A stretch of 64,000 nucleotides of DNA from assembly GCA_003635315.1 (NCBI GenBank), contig PYJD01000008.1, positions 62,001-126,000 of the forward strand, in the 5' to 3' direction. Positions 36,803 to 46,390 of the stretch are shown piece by piece. Position 1 is the first letter of the stretch. Each line of letters starts with the position of its first letter. Source of the stretch: Candidatus Poribacteria bacterium. GTDB taxonomy: Bacteria > Poribacteria > WGA-4E > WGA-3G. A program made the translations under genes and the position numbers. The notes below the pieces were generated by a model. It was not told the DNA's origin, did not search any database, and saw only the letters and a program-made list of their open reading frames with translations.

Positions 36803-37990
36803 ATGAAGATTACTAACATTGAAAGTTTTGTTGTAGATGGTGGATGGCGTCCATGGATCTTTGTTAAAATGGAAACTGACGAAGGTGTTACTGGATATGG
36901 AGAATGCAGTGATGGTAGAAATCCAAATGGTATTGTAGGTTGTATAAGAGATTTAACCCCATTGTTAATTGACCAAGATCCACGTCCCTACGAAATGCGT
37001 TTCTGGGATATGATACGAGGATCAAGACAAAGCCCAGGAGGAATAATAGCCAAAGCAATTGCAGGTATTGAATGTGCCCTAATTGATATCAAGGCAAAGG
37101 CATTAGGTATATCTGTCGTTGAACTGTTTGGGGGACCTACACGTGAGAATGTTAGGGTGTATTGGTCCCATTGTGGTAGTTCTCGTGTGAACAATTTCGA
37201 GTTGCTGGGTGTCCGCCCGTTGTTATCGATGAATGATATTTCACTCTTGGGTCGAGAAGTGATTTCAAAAGGGTTTACAGCCCTTAAAACGAACATAATC
37301 ATTCCTGGTAATCCAGCATCTGTCTATTTTCCGGGGTTTGGTTCTGGACCAGGAACAACTGACGGAAATGTATCGAACCGTCTGTTACGTCATATCGAGG
37401 AATTAATTGGAACTTTCCGGCAAGCAGTAGGGAAGGATGTAGACATTAATCTTGATCTCAACTTTAACTTCAAACCTGAAGCTTGTATGCGAATTGCAAA
37501 AGTGTTAGAACAGTTTGACTTATTATGGTTAGAAATTGATATGTATGACCATGAAGCTATCCGTCAAATCAAAGATTCTACTTCAACGAAAATCTGTACA
37601 GGTGAGAATTTATATTATATGCATGACTACCTTCCATATTTTAATTCCCGTGCAGCAGATGTGTTTATGATAGATGTACCATGGAATGGATTCTCACAAT
37701 CTAAGAAAATAGGTGATTTAGCTGATGTGTATCAACTGAATGTTGCCCCACATAATTACTATAGCCATTTGGCAACATTTATGAGTGCCAGTCTATGTGC
37801 AGTACTCCCTAATGTAAGAATAATGGAAGTAGACATAGATGATGTTCCATGGAAGGAAGAAATAACAACGAACGCACCGGAAATCTCTGATGGTTATATG
37901 AAAGTTCCAACTGAACCCGGATGGGGTACAGATTTGAATGAAGAGGTTGTAAAAGCACACTTATGGAAGAATACAAGAGGTGATTGGTAG
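36803..37990 (+). CDS. Enolase-superfamily (mandelate racemase / muconate lactonizing) enzyme
   Basis: A 395-aa Mg-dependent enzyme that abstracts a proton alpha to a carboxylate, often a sugar-acid dehydratase. The N-terminal capping domain precedes the barrel. Visible elements are ALIDIKAKALGISVVELFGG, the catalytic-type lysine in ALKTNII, metal ligands in DINLDLNFNF, EIDMYD and TGENLYY, and the His base in APHNYYSH. The pattern is close to D-galactonate/gluconate dehydratase-like members. It lies 22 nt upstream of the large helicase gene on the same strand, a spacing that suggests read-through, although the functions look unrelated. Confidence 0.88.
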   Translation: MKITNIESFVVDGGWRPWIFVKMETDEGVTGYGECSDGRNPNGIVGCIRDLTPLLIDQDPRPYEMRFWDMIRGSRQSPGGIIAKAIAGIECALIDIKAKALGISVVELFGGPTRENVRVYWSHCGSSRVNNFELLGVRPLLSMNDISLLGREVISKGFTALKTNIIIPGNPASVYFPGFGSGPGTTDGNVSNRLLRHIEELIGTFRQAVGKDVDINLDLNFNFKPEACMRIAKVLEQFDLLWLEIDMYDHEAIRQIKDSTSTKICTGENLYYMHDYLPYFNSRAADVFMIDVPWNGFSQSKKIGDLADVYQLNVAPHNYYSHLATFMSASLCAVLPNVRIMEVDIDDVPWKEEITTNAPEISDGYMKVPTEPGWGTDLNEEVVKAHLWKNTRGDW

Positions 37991-38012
37991 TATGAAGGAG
38001 AAAACCCAATAG

Positions 38013-41000
38013 ATGAATAGTGATAACCCCAGTATTAGACAAGAACTTCATGCTGCTCGTGAGAAATTACTTGATCTAACATTACGAAACAAACTCCTAA
38101 ATTATAGAACGAGTAAGCTAAGAACAATTCAGGTGGTTGATGAGATTCCAAAGGAGATATTTGATATTCTTGTTCTAAATGAACATGGAATGCATTTTAA
38201 ACATAGAGACAAAAATGAAATAGATTCTACTTTCGAATCTCCTGAAGAAAATGAAAATGTTAAAATGCCATGGTTATATGTTGAAGATGTATCAACCCAT
38301 CAGACCGACAAACTTCTTCAAACTGATTTACCAATAGAGGATCTTCAGAAACGTCTATATTATATTCATCAACAAGCACGTTCAGTGTTTGAGGAGCAGG
38401 GATATTCTGTATTACATCTTGCTCTTGGATTCCTCAAATGGTTTGATCGAGAAAATACCGAAAAAGAAAATATTGCCCCCCTTCTATTAATCCCAGTAGA
38501 ACTTGAACGTGGTAGGAATCGATCGCAATTTACATTGAAATGGAGTCAAGCGGATCTTGTGCCCAATCTATCGCTTGAAGCCAAACTTGCTGATCAAGGC
38601 ATTTCACTACCTATATTTGATAATCCCGAAGAAAAGAATGAAATCGATGATTATTTTCATGCTGTAGGTGATACAGTATCAAATTACAGTAATTGGCAGG
38701 TAATACCAGATATATTCCTGGATTTCTTCAGCTTTACTAAATTTGTGATGTACAAGGATTTAGAACCTGGTTTATGGGATGTGAGTGATCATCCTTTACT
38801 GGGTAGCGTATTAGGTGGTGGAGAAAATGGAACAGTTAATGAGGATTTTAATGCAGATGAAGTAGATAAAATCTTGTCAAGTGAGAATGTCTATCATGTT
38901 ATGGATGCTGACTCATCTCAAATTGCAGCAATTGAAGAGATAAAAAGCGGGAGAAATCTGGTGGTTGAGGGACCACCAGGAACAGGAAAATCACAAACAA
39001 TAACGAATATAATTGCTGAGCTGCTATCTATGGGTAAGAAGGTATTATTTGTTAGTGAAAAAATGGCAGCACTTGAGGTGGTAAAACATCGACTGGATAA
39101 TGTTGGATTAGGTGAATTCTGTTTAGAGCTACATAGTCATAAGTCAAATAAGAGAGAAGTATTGCAGGAATTAGAACGGACTATGTCAGCACAAATTAAA
39201 GCCAGTAATGGAGAGATAGATACGTTTAGACAACTTGACCTGTTAAAGACAGATTTAAATGGCTATGTAAGTGGCATACATTCTCCTATAGGACATACCC
39301 AAAAATCTTTGTTGTCAGCTTTTATTATACGCGAAGAAGCAAAGGAACATTTTAGTAGTAATAACAGAGAACTACCGAGTATAAGATTTCCTGACCCAAG
39401 CGAATCAGATCTGAGTGCTTGGGATGAAGCAATAAGACAATTAGAAAAAATCTCAGCCATAATGCCGCGTGTTTCGCCTATCTCAGAACATACATGGCGA
39501 GGTTGTTTAACAGGGATTATAACACCAGAAAAAGAGGAACTGATATATAAACATATTATAGATTTACAAGATGCTTGTAATAAAGTATATACAGTTTTTT
39601 CTCATTTAGAAACTGAATATGGTATTCGTTCACCCAAAAACCTTGAATCCATTAAACATCATCTCATGGCTGCAGATATTGTAGATAATTCATTTTCGGT
39701 AAAACCTGAAGTATTATTAAACCAAAAGTGGGATACATTTCATGAAGAAGCAAAAGATCTAATTCAAAAAGTAGAGATAATTGCCGAAGCAAAGAAAAAA
39801 TTTATGGCATGGACTTTGGAAACTGATCCAAGATTGAAACTTGATACTGATTATATAATGAAACTTGCTGAAGAATATGAGAAGTATTATTACCTTCCTC
39901 GATTGAAAAGATTCCTAAGTTGGCGTTATAGGAAAGAGATAAAGTCCCCAATCAAGAGTTATTTTAAACAATCTATGCCAAAAGAACCGGATACTCTTAG
40001 AGCTGACCTAAGAGAATTATCGGATTGTATAAATATGATGGATCAGATGGAATGGGAAATGGCTGCGACTCAAAAAGGTCCATCACTTTTTGGTAAACAG
40101 TGGAAAGACGATGATAGTGATCCAGAAGAGTTAATAAAATTCGGAGAATGGATTGTTACATTTCGGCAGTTTCTCCGAGATGGAACATTTACTGAAGAAT
40201 CTGTAAATATCGTGAGTAAAGGAACATTCGAAACTCCACTGAGATCTATAAAAGACTATTTGGATTTGGCAATTAATGAATTTAAAAAGCACCGTGATCT
40301 ATTATATGAATGTTTAGGAACGGATTCCCAATCCATCTTTGACACAGATCCTGAGTTAGTCTTCTTTAGTGATCTTGATTGTCGACTTGAATTATGGCAA
40401 AAGGAAAGGGGTAAATTACATACTTGGGGACAATTTTCAGAATTAATGATTGGTTGTAAGAATACGATTGCAGTACAAATGCTTGAAAATATTCATAAAC
40501 TAAATCCTGAAGACCTTGTTCCATGTTTTAAGGCAAACTATACAGAATCCCTCCTACACGATTCTATTTTAAAGAACCAGTCATTGAGAGAATTTGTTAC
40601 AGAGATACATGAGAAAAAGATTACAGATTTTCAACACCTTGATACTACCAGTCTTGATTTAAATAGAATTAGACTTATTGCAGAACTACAGCAACAACGA
40701 CCACGGTTATTCACCGGAGCATCAAAAGAATCTGAAATTGGAATCCTGCAAGGGCAATTCAACCGAAAACGTGGTCATATGCCAATTAGAAAATTGCTAT
40801 CTGTTGTGGGAGGGTTGGTACAACGAATCAAACCGTGTTTTATGATGAGTCCACTGTCTGTTGCCCAATTTTGTGATCCTGTTAATATTGATTTTGATGT
40901 TATTGTTTTTGATGAAGCAAGTCAAATAAGACCTGAAGACGCACTTGGTGCAATGTTAAGAGCAAAACAGTCTGTTGTATTAGGAGATACAAGACAACTA

Positions 41001-42764
41001 CCCCCAACCCGGTTCTTTGATAGTATTGTTGAGGATGCCAGTCAGGATGATGATGAAGATTACAACACGACGATAAAGGATGTTGAGAGTATATTGCATC
41101 AATGTAGACAGAGTTTCCCGGTTAAACAGTTAAAATGGCACTATAGAAGTAGACATGAATCTTTGATAGCCATATCAAATCAAGAATTCTATGAGAATGA
41201 TTTATTAATATTTCCTTCCCCATTTGATAATACGGAACACTTAGGGCTTAAGTTTGTGCATATACCAGAGTCAGTCTATAGTAGAGGGGGAAGTTCAGCA
41301 AATATAATTGAAGCTGAAGCAGTTGTTCAAGCTGCAATTGCGCATTATCGAAATTATCCTGATAAGAGTATGGGGATAGGCACTTTTAATATGAGCCAAC
41401 AGCAGACAATACTTGATGAAGTAGAACGTCAATTACATTTCAACCCGGAAATGAATGAGTTTTTTGCAAGAACACGTGATGAACACTTCTTTGTCAAAAA
41501 CCTTGAAACAATACAAGGTGATGAACGTGATACAATATTTCTTAGTATTGGTTATGGTAAAGATGAAAATGGTAAGTTATATAGAAATTTTGGTCCATTG
41601 AATCATGAAGGAGGAGAACGTCGATTAAATGTCCTTATTACGCGTGCTCGTGAAAAATGTGTGGTTTTCTGTAATTTTCGTGCAAGTGATCTTCAATTAG
41701 ATGCTAATGCCCCATTTGGCACAAGAGCATTGAAGATGTTTCTTGACTATGCTGAAAATAGAAACAGTGTAAGCAGTAGCAATTATGAGAGTGAGATGGA
41801 TGCCCCATTTGAGGATGCCGTCTATGAGTATATTCAGAGTCATGGATATGACATGCGTAAACAGGTTGGATGTGCGGGGTATAGAATTGACCTTGGCATA
41901 ATAGATCCAAATTCTCCTGATCGTTACTTAATTGGTATTGAGTGTGATGGTAAACAGTATTTTAATGCACCGGTTGCAAGAGACAGAGACCGGTTACGTC
42001 AACAGGTCTTAACAGGGTTAGGTTGGAAATTACATAGAGTATGGTCAATGGAGTGGTACCAAGACCGTGAGAATACAAAGCAACGATTGTTGACAGCAAT
42101 TGAAAAAGCAAAAGTCTCTACCCCTCCAGAACTCTTCCCAACCCCTGAATCAGGGGATGTAGAGATAAAGGTTGAGAGTGAGTCTGAGATTGAGAGTGAA
42201 TCTGTTGTTCTAACGAATCCTGAACCATCTATTCCTGACTATATCGAATGTGATGATTTGGGTATACCAATCTATGGGGAATTGCATCTACAGGATGGAA
42301 TTAATATTGCTGAGGCAGTATCAAATGTGGTAAATGTAGAGAGTCCAGTACATTTAGATCAGGTAGTTATTCGTATACGTACTCTATGGGGGTTAGCAAA
42401 AGCAGGAAATAGAATTAGAATGGCTATTGAAAATGGGGTTTATATTGCAGAAAAAGCCAATCTCATACAAAGAAGAGGAGCTTTTCTTTGGTCTGTGAAT
42501 CATGAAGATATACAGGTACGGAAACGTGAAAAACCTAAAATAGAATGGATTTGTGAAGAAGAAATATATGAGGCACTTACACTGGTATTAACATTACAAG
42601 GAGCAATTACACTGGAATCACTCATTTCTGAAGGAGTGAAATCATTTGGATATAAAGCGACAAGCAATTCCGTTGCCGCGTGTGTGAAGGACATTGTTAA
42701 TGAGCGAATTAAAGATGGTGATTTAGAACAAATCGGAAATGGGATGATACAATCATCCCGTTAA
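38013..42764 (+). CDS. DUF4011 superfamily 1 helicase with Vsr/MTES-type nuclease domain; probable defence protein
   Basis: A 1583-aa multidomain protein. Residues 5-30 (AAREKLLDLTLRNKLLNYR) are the DUF4011 signature. The SF1 helicase core has Walker A GPPGTGKS at 320-327, Walker B DEAS at 967-970, GDTRQLPPTRFF, and the late motifs TIQGDERDTIFLSIGYG and RRLNVLITRAREK. Next comes a PD-(D/E)xK nuclease of the MTES_1575/Vsr-like type with D1293 and ECDGK at 1310-1314. The C-terminal 250 residues hold DUF3320-like winged-helix segments. DUF4011-helicase-Vsr proteins (Hhe) are reported antiphage factors. AAGGAG lies 12 nt before the ATG. It is alone, with no methylase beside it. The defence role is inferred from the family. 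Confidence 0.9.
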   Translation: MNSDNPSIRQELHAAREKLLDLTLRNKLLNYRTSKLRTIQVVDEIPKEIFDILVLNEHGMHFKHRDKNEIDSTFESPEENENVKMPWLYVEDVSTHQTDKLLQTDLPIEDLQKRLYYIHQQARSVFEEQGYSVLHLALGFLKWFDRENTEKENIAPLLLIPVELERGRNRSQFTLKWSQADLVPNLSLEAKLADQGISLPIFDNPEEKNEIDDYFHAVGDTVSNYSNWQVIPDIFLDFFSFTKFVMYKDLEPGLWDVSDHPLLGSVLGGGENGTVNEDFNADEVDKILSSENVYHVMDADSSQIAAIEEIKSGRNLVVEGPPGTGKSQTITNIIAELLSMGKKVLFVSEKMAALEVVKHRLDNVGLGEFCLELHSHKSNKREVLQELERTMSAQIKASNGEIDTFRQLDLLKTDLNGYVSGIHSPIGHTQKSLLSAFIIREEAKEHFSSNNRELPSIRFPDPSESDLSAWDEAIRQLEKISAIMPRVSPISEHTWRGCLTGIITPEKEELIYKHIIDLQDACNKVYTVFSHLETEYGIRSPKNLESIKHHLMAADIVDNSFSVKPEVLLNQKWDTFHEEAKDLIQKVEIIAEAKKKFMAWTLETDPRLKLDTDYIMKLAEEYEKYYYLPRLKRFLSWRYRKEIKSPIKSYFKQSMPKEPDTLRADLRELSDCINMMDQMEWEMAATQKGPSLFGKQWKDDDSDPEELIKFGEWIVTFRQFLRDGTFTEESVNIVSKGTFETPLRSIKDYLDLAINEFKKHRDLLYECLGTDSQSIFDTDPELVFFSDLDCRLELWQKERGKLHTWGQFSELMIGCKNTIAVQMLENIHKLNPEDLVPCFKANYTESLLHDSILKNQSLREFVTEIHEKKITDFQHLDTTSLDLNRIRLIAELQQQRPRLFTGASKESEIGILQGQFNRKRGHMPIRKLLSVVGGLVQRIKPCFMMSPLSVAQFCDPVNIDFDVIVFDEASQIRPEDALGAMLRAKQSVVLGDTRQLPPTRFFDSIVEDASQDDDEDYNTTIKDVESILHQCRQSFPVKQLKWHYRSRHESLIAISNQEFYENDLLIFPSPFDNTEHLGLKFVHIPESVYSRGGSSANIIEAEAVVQAAIAHYRNYPDKSMGIGTFNMSQQQTILDEVERQLHFNPEMNEFFARTRDEHFFVKNLETIQGDERDTIFLSIGYGKDENGKLYRNFGPLNHEGGERRLNVLITRAREKCVVFCNFRASDLQLDANAPFGTRALKMFLDYAENRNSVSSSNYESEMDAPFEDAVYEYIQSHGYDMRKQVGCAGYRIDLGIIDPNSPDRYLIGIECDGKQYFNAPVARDRDRLRQQVLTGLGWKLHRVWSMEWYQDRENTKQRLLTAIEKAKVSTPPELFPTPESGDVEIKVESESEIESESVVLTNPEPSIPDYIECDDLGIPIYGELHLQDGINIAEAVSNVVNVESPVHLDQVVIRIRTLWGLAKAGNRIRMAIENGVYIAEKANLIQRRGAFLWSVNHEDIQVRKREKPKIEWICEEEIYEALTLVLTLQGAITLESLISEGVKSFGYKATSNSVAACVKDIVNERIKDGDLEQIGNGMIQSSR
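42741..42759. terminator. Strong hairpin at the 3' end of the helicase gene
   Basis: GGGATGAT and ATCATCCC form a perfect 8-bp stem around ACA. It lies within the last codons, five nt before the end of the stop codon, and is followed by GTTAAAAC. It sits in the short gap between convergent genes and could stop transcription from either side. Confidence 0.5.
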
Positions 42765-42786
42765 AACTTATGAGATTGATAGTGAA

Positions 42787-43635
42787 TTAAGAAGCCACTG
42801 CATCTCCACCTATATTCTCTTGTATCCATGCTCTAAGTGGTACATCCTTATCTCCGGGTGATGTATACCCCATCCCACCAGTACTCTTACCAAGGATTTG
42901 TTGTCGAATTGGATCAGACTTATCCATATAATGTTCTACAGTCATGTTATCACGGGGTTGTAGCCATCTATAACTATATCCGTAGAACAACACTTTTCGC
43001 GTAATATCTGATGTATTACGACCCACCGCATGCCACAATCTACGATCAAAAAAGACAGCGGTTCCAGGCTTTGCATAAACAGGCTTTGCATTTGCAGGAT
43101 CTGTTCTATCATCAGCAGGCATTTGTAAACTATTCAATTTCTGACTACCCGGTATGACACTAAAATTCCCGCGACCTGGCACAGATGTATCTGTCAGAAA
43201 GTATGCAACTTTAAGTGAAACCCGTGGACGAGGATTACCTTCAAGTTCAATATTTAGTCGTCCACTATCCTGATGCCATCCGAGTCGTCTTTTTTTCTCT
43301 CTTTCTTCTTCAGGCATAGGTGGTAATGCGATCAGATGTGAATGATAGAGTTTTATATTCCATCCTAAAATACCCCATACCTTTGGAAAAGTCTTATACC
43401 AATCCAACAATTCTATGAAAATCTCATCTCTACCGACAAAGTCAAGAATATTAAAACTGGCATCAGATGGTAATTCGTCCTTTCCAAGATGTTCTGCACC
43501 CACACGATCAAATGCAGCTATCAACTTCTCAACCTTATCTTCAGGTATAGCATCTTCTACTATAATGAAACCATTGTCTTCAAATTTCTGTTTTTCATCT
43601 TCTGTTAAACAGTATTCTAAACATTGGATATCCAT
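42787..43635 (-). CDS. Phytanoyl-CoA dioxygenase (PhyH) family protein
   Basis: A 282-aa Fe(II)/2-oxoglutarate oxygenase. HxD is in LGWHQDSGRLNIE and the distal His is in LWHAVGRNTSDITRK, with the nearby Arg for 2-oxoglutarate. The clear segment FFLTDT-like (VAYFLTDTSVPGRGNFSVIPGSQ) is typical of the family. GGAG eight nt upstream supports the start. It is the end of a reverse-strand run, 22 nt after the SUMF1-like gene. This is the third PhyH-family gene in the window, and the three differ strongly from one another. Confidence 0.9.
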   Translation of the reverse strand: MDIQCLEYCLTEDEKQKFEDNGFIIVEDAIPEDKVEKLIAAFDRVGAEHLGKDELPSDASFNILDFVGRDEIFIELLDWYKTFPKVWGILGWNIKLYHSHLIALPPMPEEEREKKRRLGWHQDSGRLNIELEGNPRPRVSLKVAYFLTDTSVPGRGNFSVIPGSQKLNSLQMPADDRTDPANAKPVYAKPGTAVFFDRRLWHAVGRNTSDITRKVLFYGYSYRWLQPRDNMTVEHYMDKSDPIRQQILGKSTGGMGYTSPGDKDVPLRAWIQENIGGDAVAS

Positions 43636-43657
43636 AAGTCACTCCTATTCAACGATG

Positions 43658-44797
43658 TTAGAATGGATTATACTTAGAGGTAGGTTTGCCTTCGATTTTT
43701 CTTAGAGAATCTAATTCATTTGCCTGAGAATTCCGTTTAAGTCTTTTTGAGTAAAACTGTCTGATTCTATTCATAGAAAACCATAATCTCCAATAATTCA
43801 CCCCAGCAGTAAACAGAAAACCCAGTCCTATAATTCCGAATGTAATACCACCGAAAATCCATTCAGGTTTTCTGATACTGCCCCATACTGAAGAAAGAAT
43901 TAAGAATAGAGCAATTAATGTATCTATAACACTGTTCTTTCTCGACCGTTTTTTTATGACATGAAGGTTGTTTTGTTTTTTCTTCTGTATGTATTCTTCA
44001 ACTTGTTCTATTTTAATCTGAACCGGATTCGGTGAACTGACTTCAATATCTTGAACACATCTGAAGCCGATGTTATCTCCCATATAATCGGGTGGTGAAT
44101 ATAAACGATTAGCACACCGATAGTATCGTTCTGCAGTTCCATCACGTGCCTCTAACCATGAACCACCTCTTAATACCAGATCATTTGAAATATTATCATC
44201 TTGTGATCTATTATTATTAGAATCAGGATAGGATTGATATGCATCTGATGTCCATTCCCATACGCTACCGACAACATCACACACACCATACGGACTAATA
44301 TTCTTATCGTATGTTCCTATAGGTGTTAATTCAGTTGAAAAATAGTTAGAATCCTCAGTTAATGTAAATCTGGATTTAGGAACATCAGGATTAAAAATAT
44401 CTCCCCATGGATAGATTCTTCCGTCTGGACCTCGTGCAGCTTTTTCCCATTCAGCTTCAGTTGGTAATCTTTTCCCTATCCATTCTGCATAAGACTGACA
44501 ATCGAACCAATTCACCTGTACCACAGGTTTATTTTCATCTTTTGGTGATATCTCCCCTTTTATCCAATGTGAAGGTGGTGGATGACCTGTTTCTCTAACA
44601 AACACAGCATACTCGGCATTAGTAACAGGATATTTGTCTATACAGTATGCCTCTAAATGTCGTGCATGGATAGGTGCTTCATCTGGTTTTGCATATCTAC
44701 ACTGTTTTAAAATAGTGCCATAGAACGATTCAAAATCTGTCCCCATAATAAATGCACCGGCAGGAATAAGAACAGTGGAGTTGTTTGTTTCAACCAT
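43658..44797 (-). CDS. SUMF1-like (formylglycine-generating fold) protein with C-terminal membrane anchor
   Basis: A 379-aa protein. Residues 8-255 form the FGE-sulfatase / C-type-lectin-like fold: IPAGAFIMGTD, RLPTEAEWEKAARGPDGRIYPWGD, GSVWEWTSD, LVLRGGSW and the closing GFRCVQ. After a basic linker, residues about 288-345 contain two hydrophobic helices (LIALFLILSSVWG and IFGGITFGIIGLGFLFTAG), so it is membrane-attached. The LC...YC pair that forms the active site of true formylglycine-generating enzymes after RGGS is replaced by LEARDGTAERYYRC, so it probably does not make formylglycine. No sulfatase is nearby. It is co-directional with PhyH and the lipoyl-ligase gene. Confidence 0.85.
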   Translation of the reverse strand: MVETNNSTVLIPAGAFIMGTDFESFYGTILKQCRYAKPDEAPIHARHLEAYCIDKYPVTNAEYAVFVRETGHPPPSHWIKGEISPKDENKPVVQVNWFDCQSYAEWIGKRLPTEAEWEKAARGPDGRIYPWGDIFNPDVPKSRFTLTEDSNYFSTELTPIGTYDKNISPYGVCDVVGSVWEWTSDAYQSYPDSNNNRSQDDNISNDLVLRGGSWLEARDGTAERYYRCANRLYSPPDYMGDNIGFRCVQDIEVSSPNPVQIKIEQVEEYIQKKKQNNLHVIKKRSRKNSVIDTLIALFLILSSVWGSIRKPEWIFGGITFGIIGLGFLFTAGVNYWRLWFSMNRIRQFYSKRLKRNSQANELDSLRKIEGKPTSKYNPF

Positions 44798-44814
44798 TAA
44801 GTATTACAACCAGT

Positions 44815-45594
44815 TTACATATTGAAGTTCCATGCATTGGTACTATATTTTGAGTCAGCTAAATCACGTGCTTTTTTAATTTCTATATCTGTAAGTTCAT
44901 CATCATTAAATTCCATATCAAAATCCAATGTATTTGAAATTACGGTTATCAGATCCTCTCTTTGGATGGATCTCCCATTTTTATTAATTGCAGATGATTC
45001 GTCTAATAATTGCCCTTGAACGATAGAATCCTTTGATGCATTTCTAAGCATTATATCTGTGGGTATATCTAATGAGATATATCCCTGAAACAGAAATCCA
45101 TTTCTATTTCGTCTAACAGATACACCTGCAACTTTATTCCCATCACATGTGACATCATGCTCTGCAATGTTGATTAGACAATTATTCTGGGATGAAGTAT
45201 CCCTATTGGTTAAATTAATATCTGTTTGAATTCTTAACTTACTTAATGCTAATTTTAGATCCCGACCAATAGATTGATATATTTCGGAGATTCGCATCTC
45301 ACTGTTTTCTCGAGGAAGAATTAATGTGTAGGTGAGATCCCAGCCATGTATTACAGTTCCTCCACCTGTCATCCTTTTAACTAACTCTATACCTTCAGTG
45401 AAACACAAGTCAACATCAACTTCCGAATGAATATCTTGGAAATACCCAAAACTATATGCTGGAGATTCCCAATCATAAAATCTAAGTGTAGGATTTGGGT
45501 GATTGAACTGTGCCATCATGATTGACTCATCAATAGCCATATTCATAGCAGCACAATTCTTACCCATTCTCAGAAGTCGTCCGATTCTTTTCAT
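44815..45594 (-). CDS. Lipoate-protein ligase / octanoyltransferase family protein (LplA/LipM-like)
   Basis: A 259-aa member of the biotin/lipoate-protein ligase fold, which attaches lipoate or octanoate to carrier domains. Visible motifs are NMAIDESIM, LRFYDWESPAYSFGYFQ, the nucleotide/acyl loop RMTGGGTVIHGWDLTYTLI, and KVAGVSVRRNRNGFLFQGYI with the conserved Lys. The short length and lack of a C-terminal accessory domain leave LipM or small LplA equally possible. The ATG overlaps the preceding stop by one base (TAATG), arguing for this start over an upstream GTG and for translational coupling. Confidence 0.88.
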   Translation of the reverse strand: MKRIGRLLRMGKNCAAMNMAIDESIMMAQFNHPNPTLRFYDWESPAYSFGYFQDIHSEVDVDLCFTEGIELVKRMTGGGTVIHGWDLTYTLILPRENSEMRISEIYQSIGRDLKLALSKLRIQTDINLTNRDTSSQNNCLINIAEHDVTCDGNKVAGVSVRRNRNGFLFQGYISLDIPTDIMLRNASKDSIVQGQLLDESSAINKNGRSIQREDLITVISNTLDFDMEFNDDELTDIEIKKARDLADSKYSTNAWNFNM

Positions 45595-46226
45595 TAGGAT
45601 AATGGAACACGACACACAGCAGTTGAATGTGCATCACAATACCAGAAATACCCATCCCAATATGTCATTCCATGAGGTTCGGGGTGTGGTTCAGGAATAT
45701 CTATTTTTCCAAGTTTAGATCCATCCTCAGGATTGAGACGATAGATAGCACGGTGATTTGTTTCAATACACCAAAGATCATCATCCACCCAAGCCAACCC
45801 GTGTGGTCTGTCATCAGGGGCGGGTATGGTATGAATAACCTTAAAATCGTCTTCCACATCTACTTGATATATTGTGGCTGTTGGAGGTACAGCAACCCAT
45901 AATTTGTTATCTCGCCATTCAAGTCCATGTGCACCCGTCTCACCTGCCCCTGGTGTTTCATAGGTGTCGATTGTTTCTCCATTTTCAGGGTTAGCAGATA
46001 GAATTTGACAGCTATAGGTAGAAGCTAACCAGAGTGTATCTCCTGTATCTGTGATGCCACTTCCTCGATCTGAATCCGTATCGAAGGCTTTCTTTACTTC
46101 ACCATCAAACGAAACCAAATGAACTTCATTACTATGTTGATCAATTATCCACAATCCATCTTCAGTAGCCTGCATACCATTTGGATGGGGTCCGGGTGAG
46201 TCAAACAGTCTTTCTACTTTTGACAT
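45594..46226 (-). CDS. Beta-propeller protein (virginiamycin B lyase / SMP-30-like)
   Basis: A 210-aa cytoplasmic-type protein built of repeated blades such as GLWIIDQHSNEVHLVSFDG, DTLWLASTYSCQILSAN, NKLWVAVPPTATIYQVD, DDLWCIETNHRAIYRLN and YFWYCDAHSTAVCRV. Short propellers of this type include glutaminyl-cyclase-like and Vgb-like proteins; no catalytic set is certain. GGAG eight nt before the ATG at 46226 supports this start over an upstream TTG. It overlaps the lipoyl-ligase gene by one base. Confidence 0.75.
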   Translation of the reverse strand: MSKVERLFDSPGPHPNGMQATEDGLWIIDQHSNEVHLVSFDGEVKKAFDTDSDRGSGITDTGDTLWLASTYSCQILSANPENGETIDTYETPGAGETGAHGLEWRDNKLWVAVPPTATIYQVDVEDDFKVIHTIPAPDDRPHGLAWVDDDLWCIETNHRAIYRLNPEDGSKLGKIDIPEPHPEPHGMTYWDGYFWYCDAHSTAVCRVPLS

Positions 46227-46390
46227 AATACTACTCCATATTAGAATTTTAGGGAATTGTAAGTACAATAAAAAAATGTGTCAAGTTATTTTGATCTCAA
46301 GTAGATTCCCTGAACAGCAGCAGTGTGAGTAGACCTTGGGGCTTAAATTAAGCGGATGACAGCTCTGTAAAAATAGAATAGTGTGGGTAA

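Noticed and set aside
43658-44797. Annotation as formylglycine-generating enzyme
   Set aside because: The active-site cysteine pair is missing and there is no sulfatase nearby.
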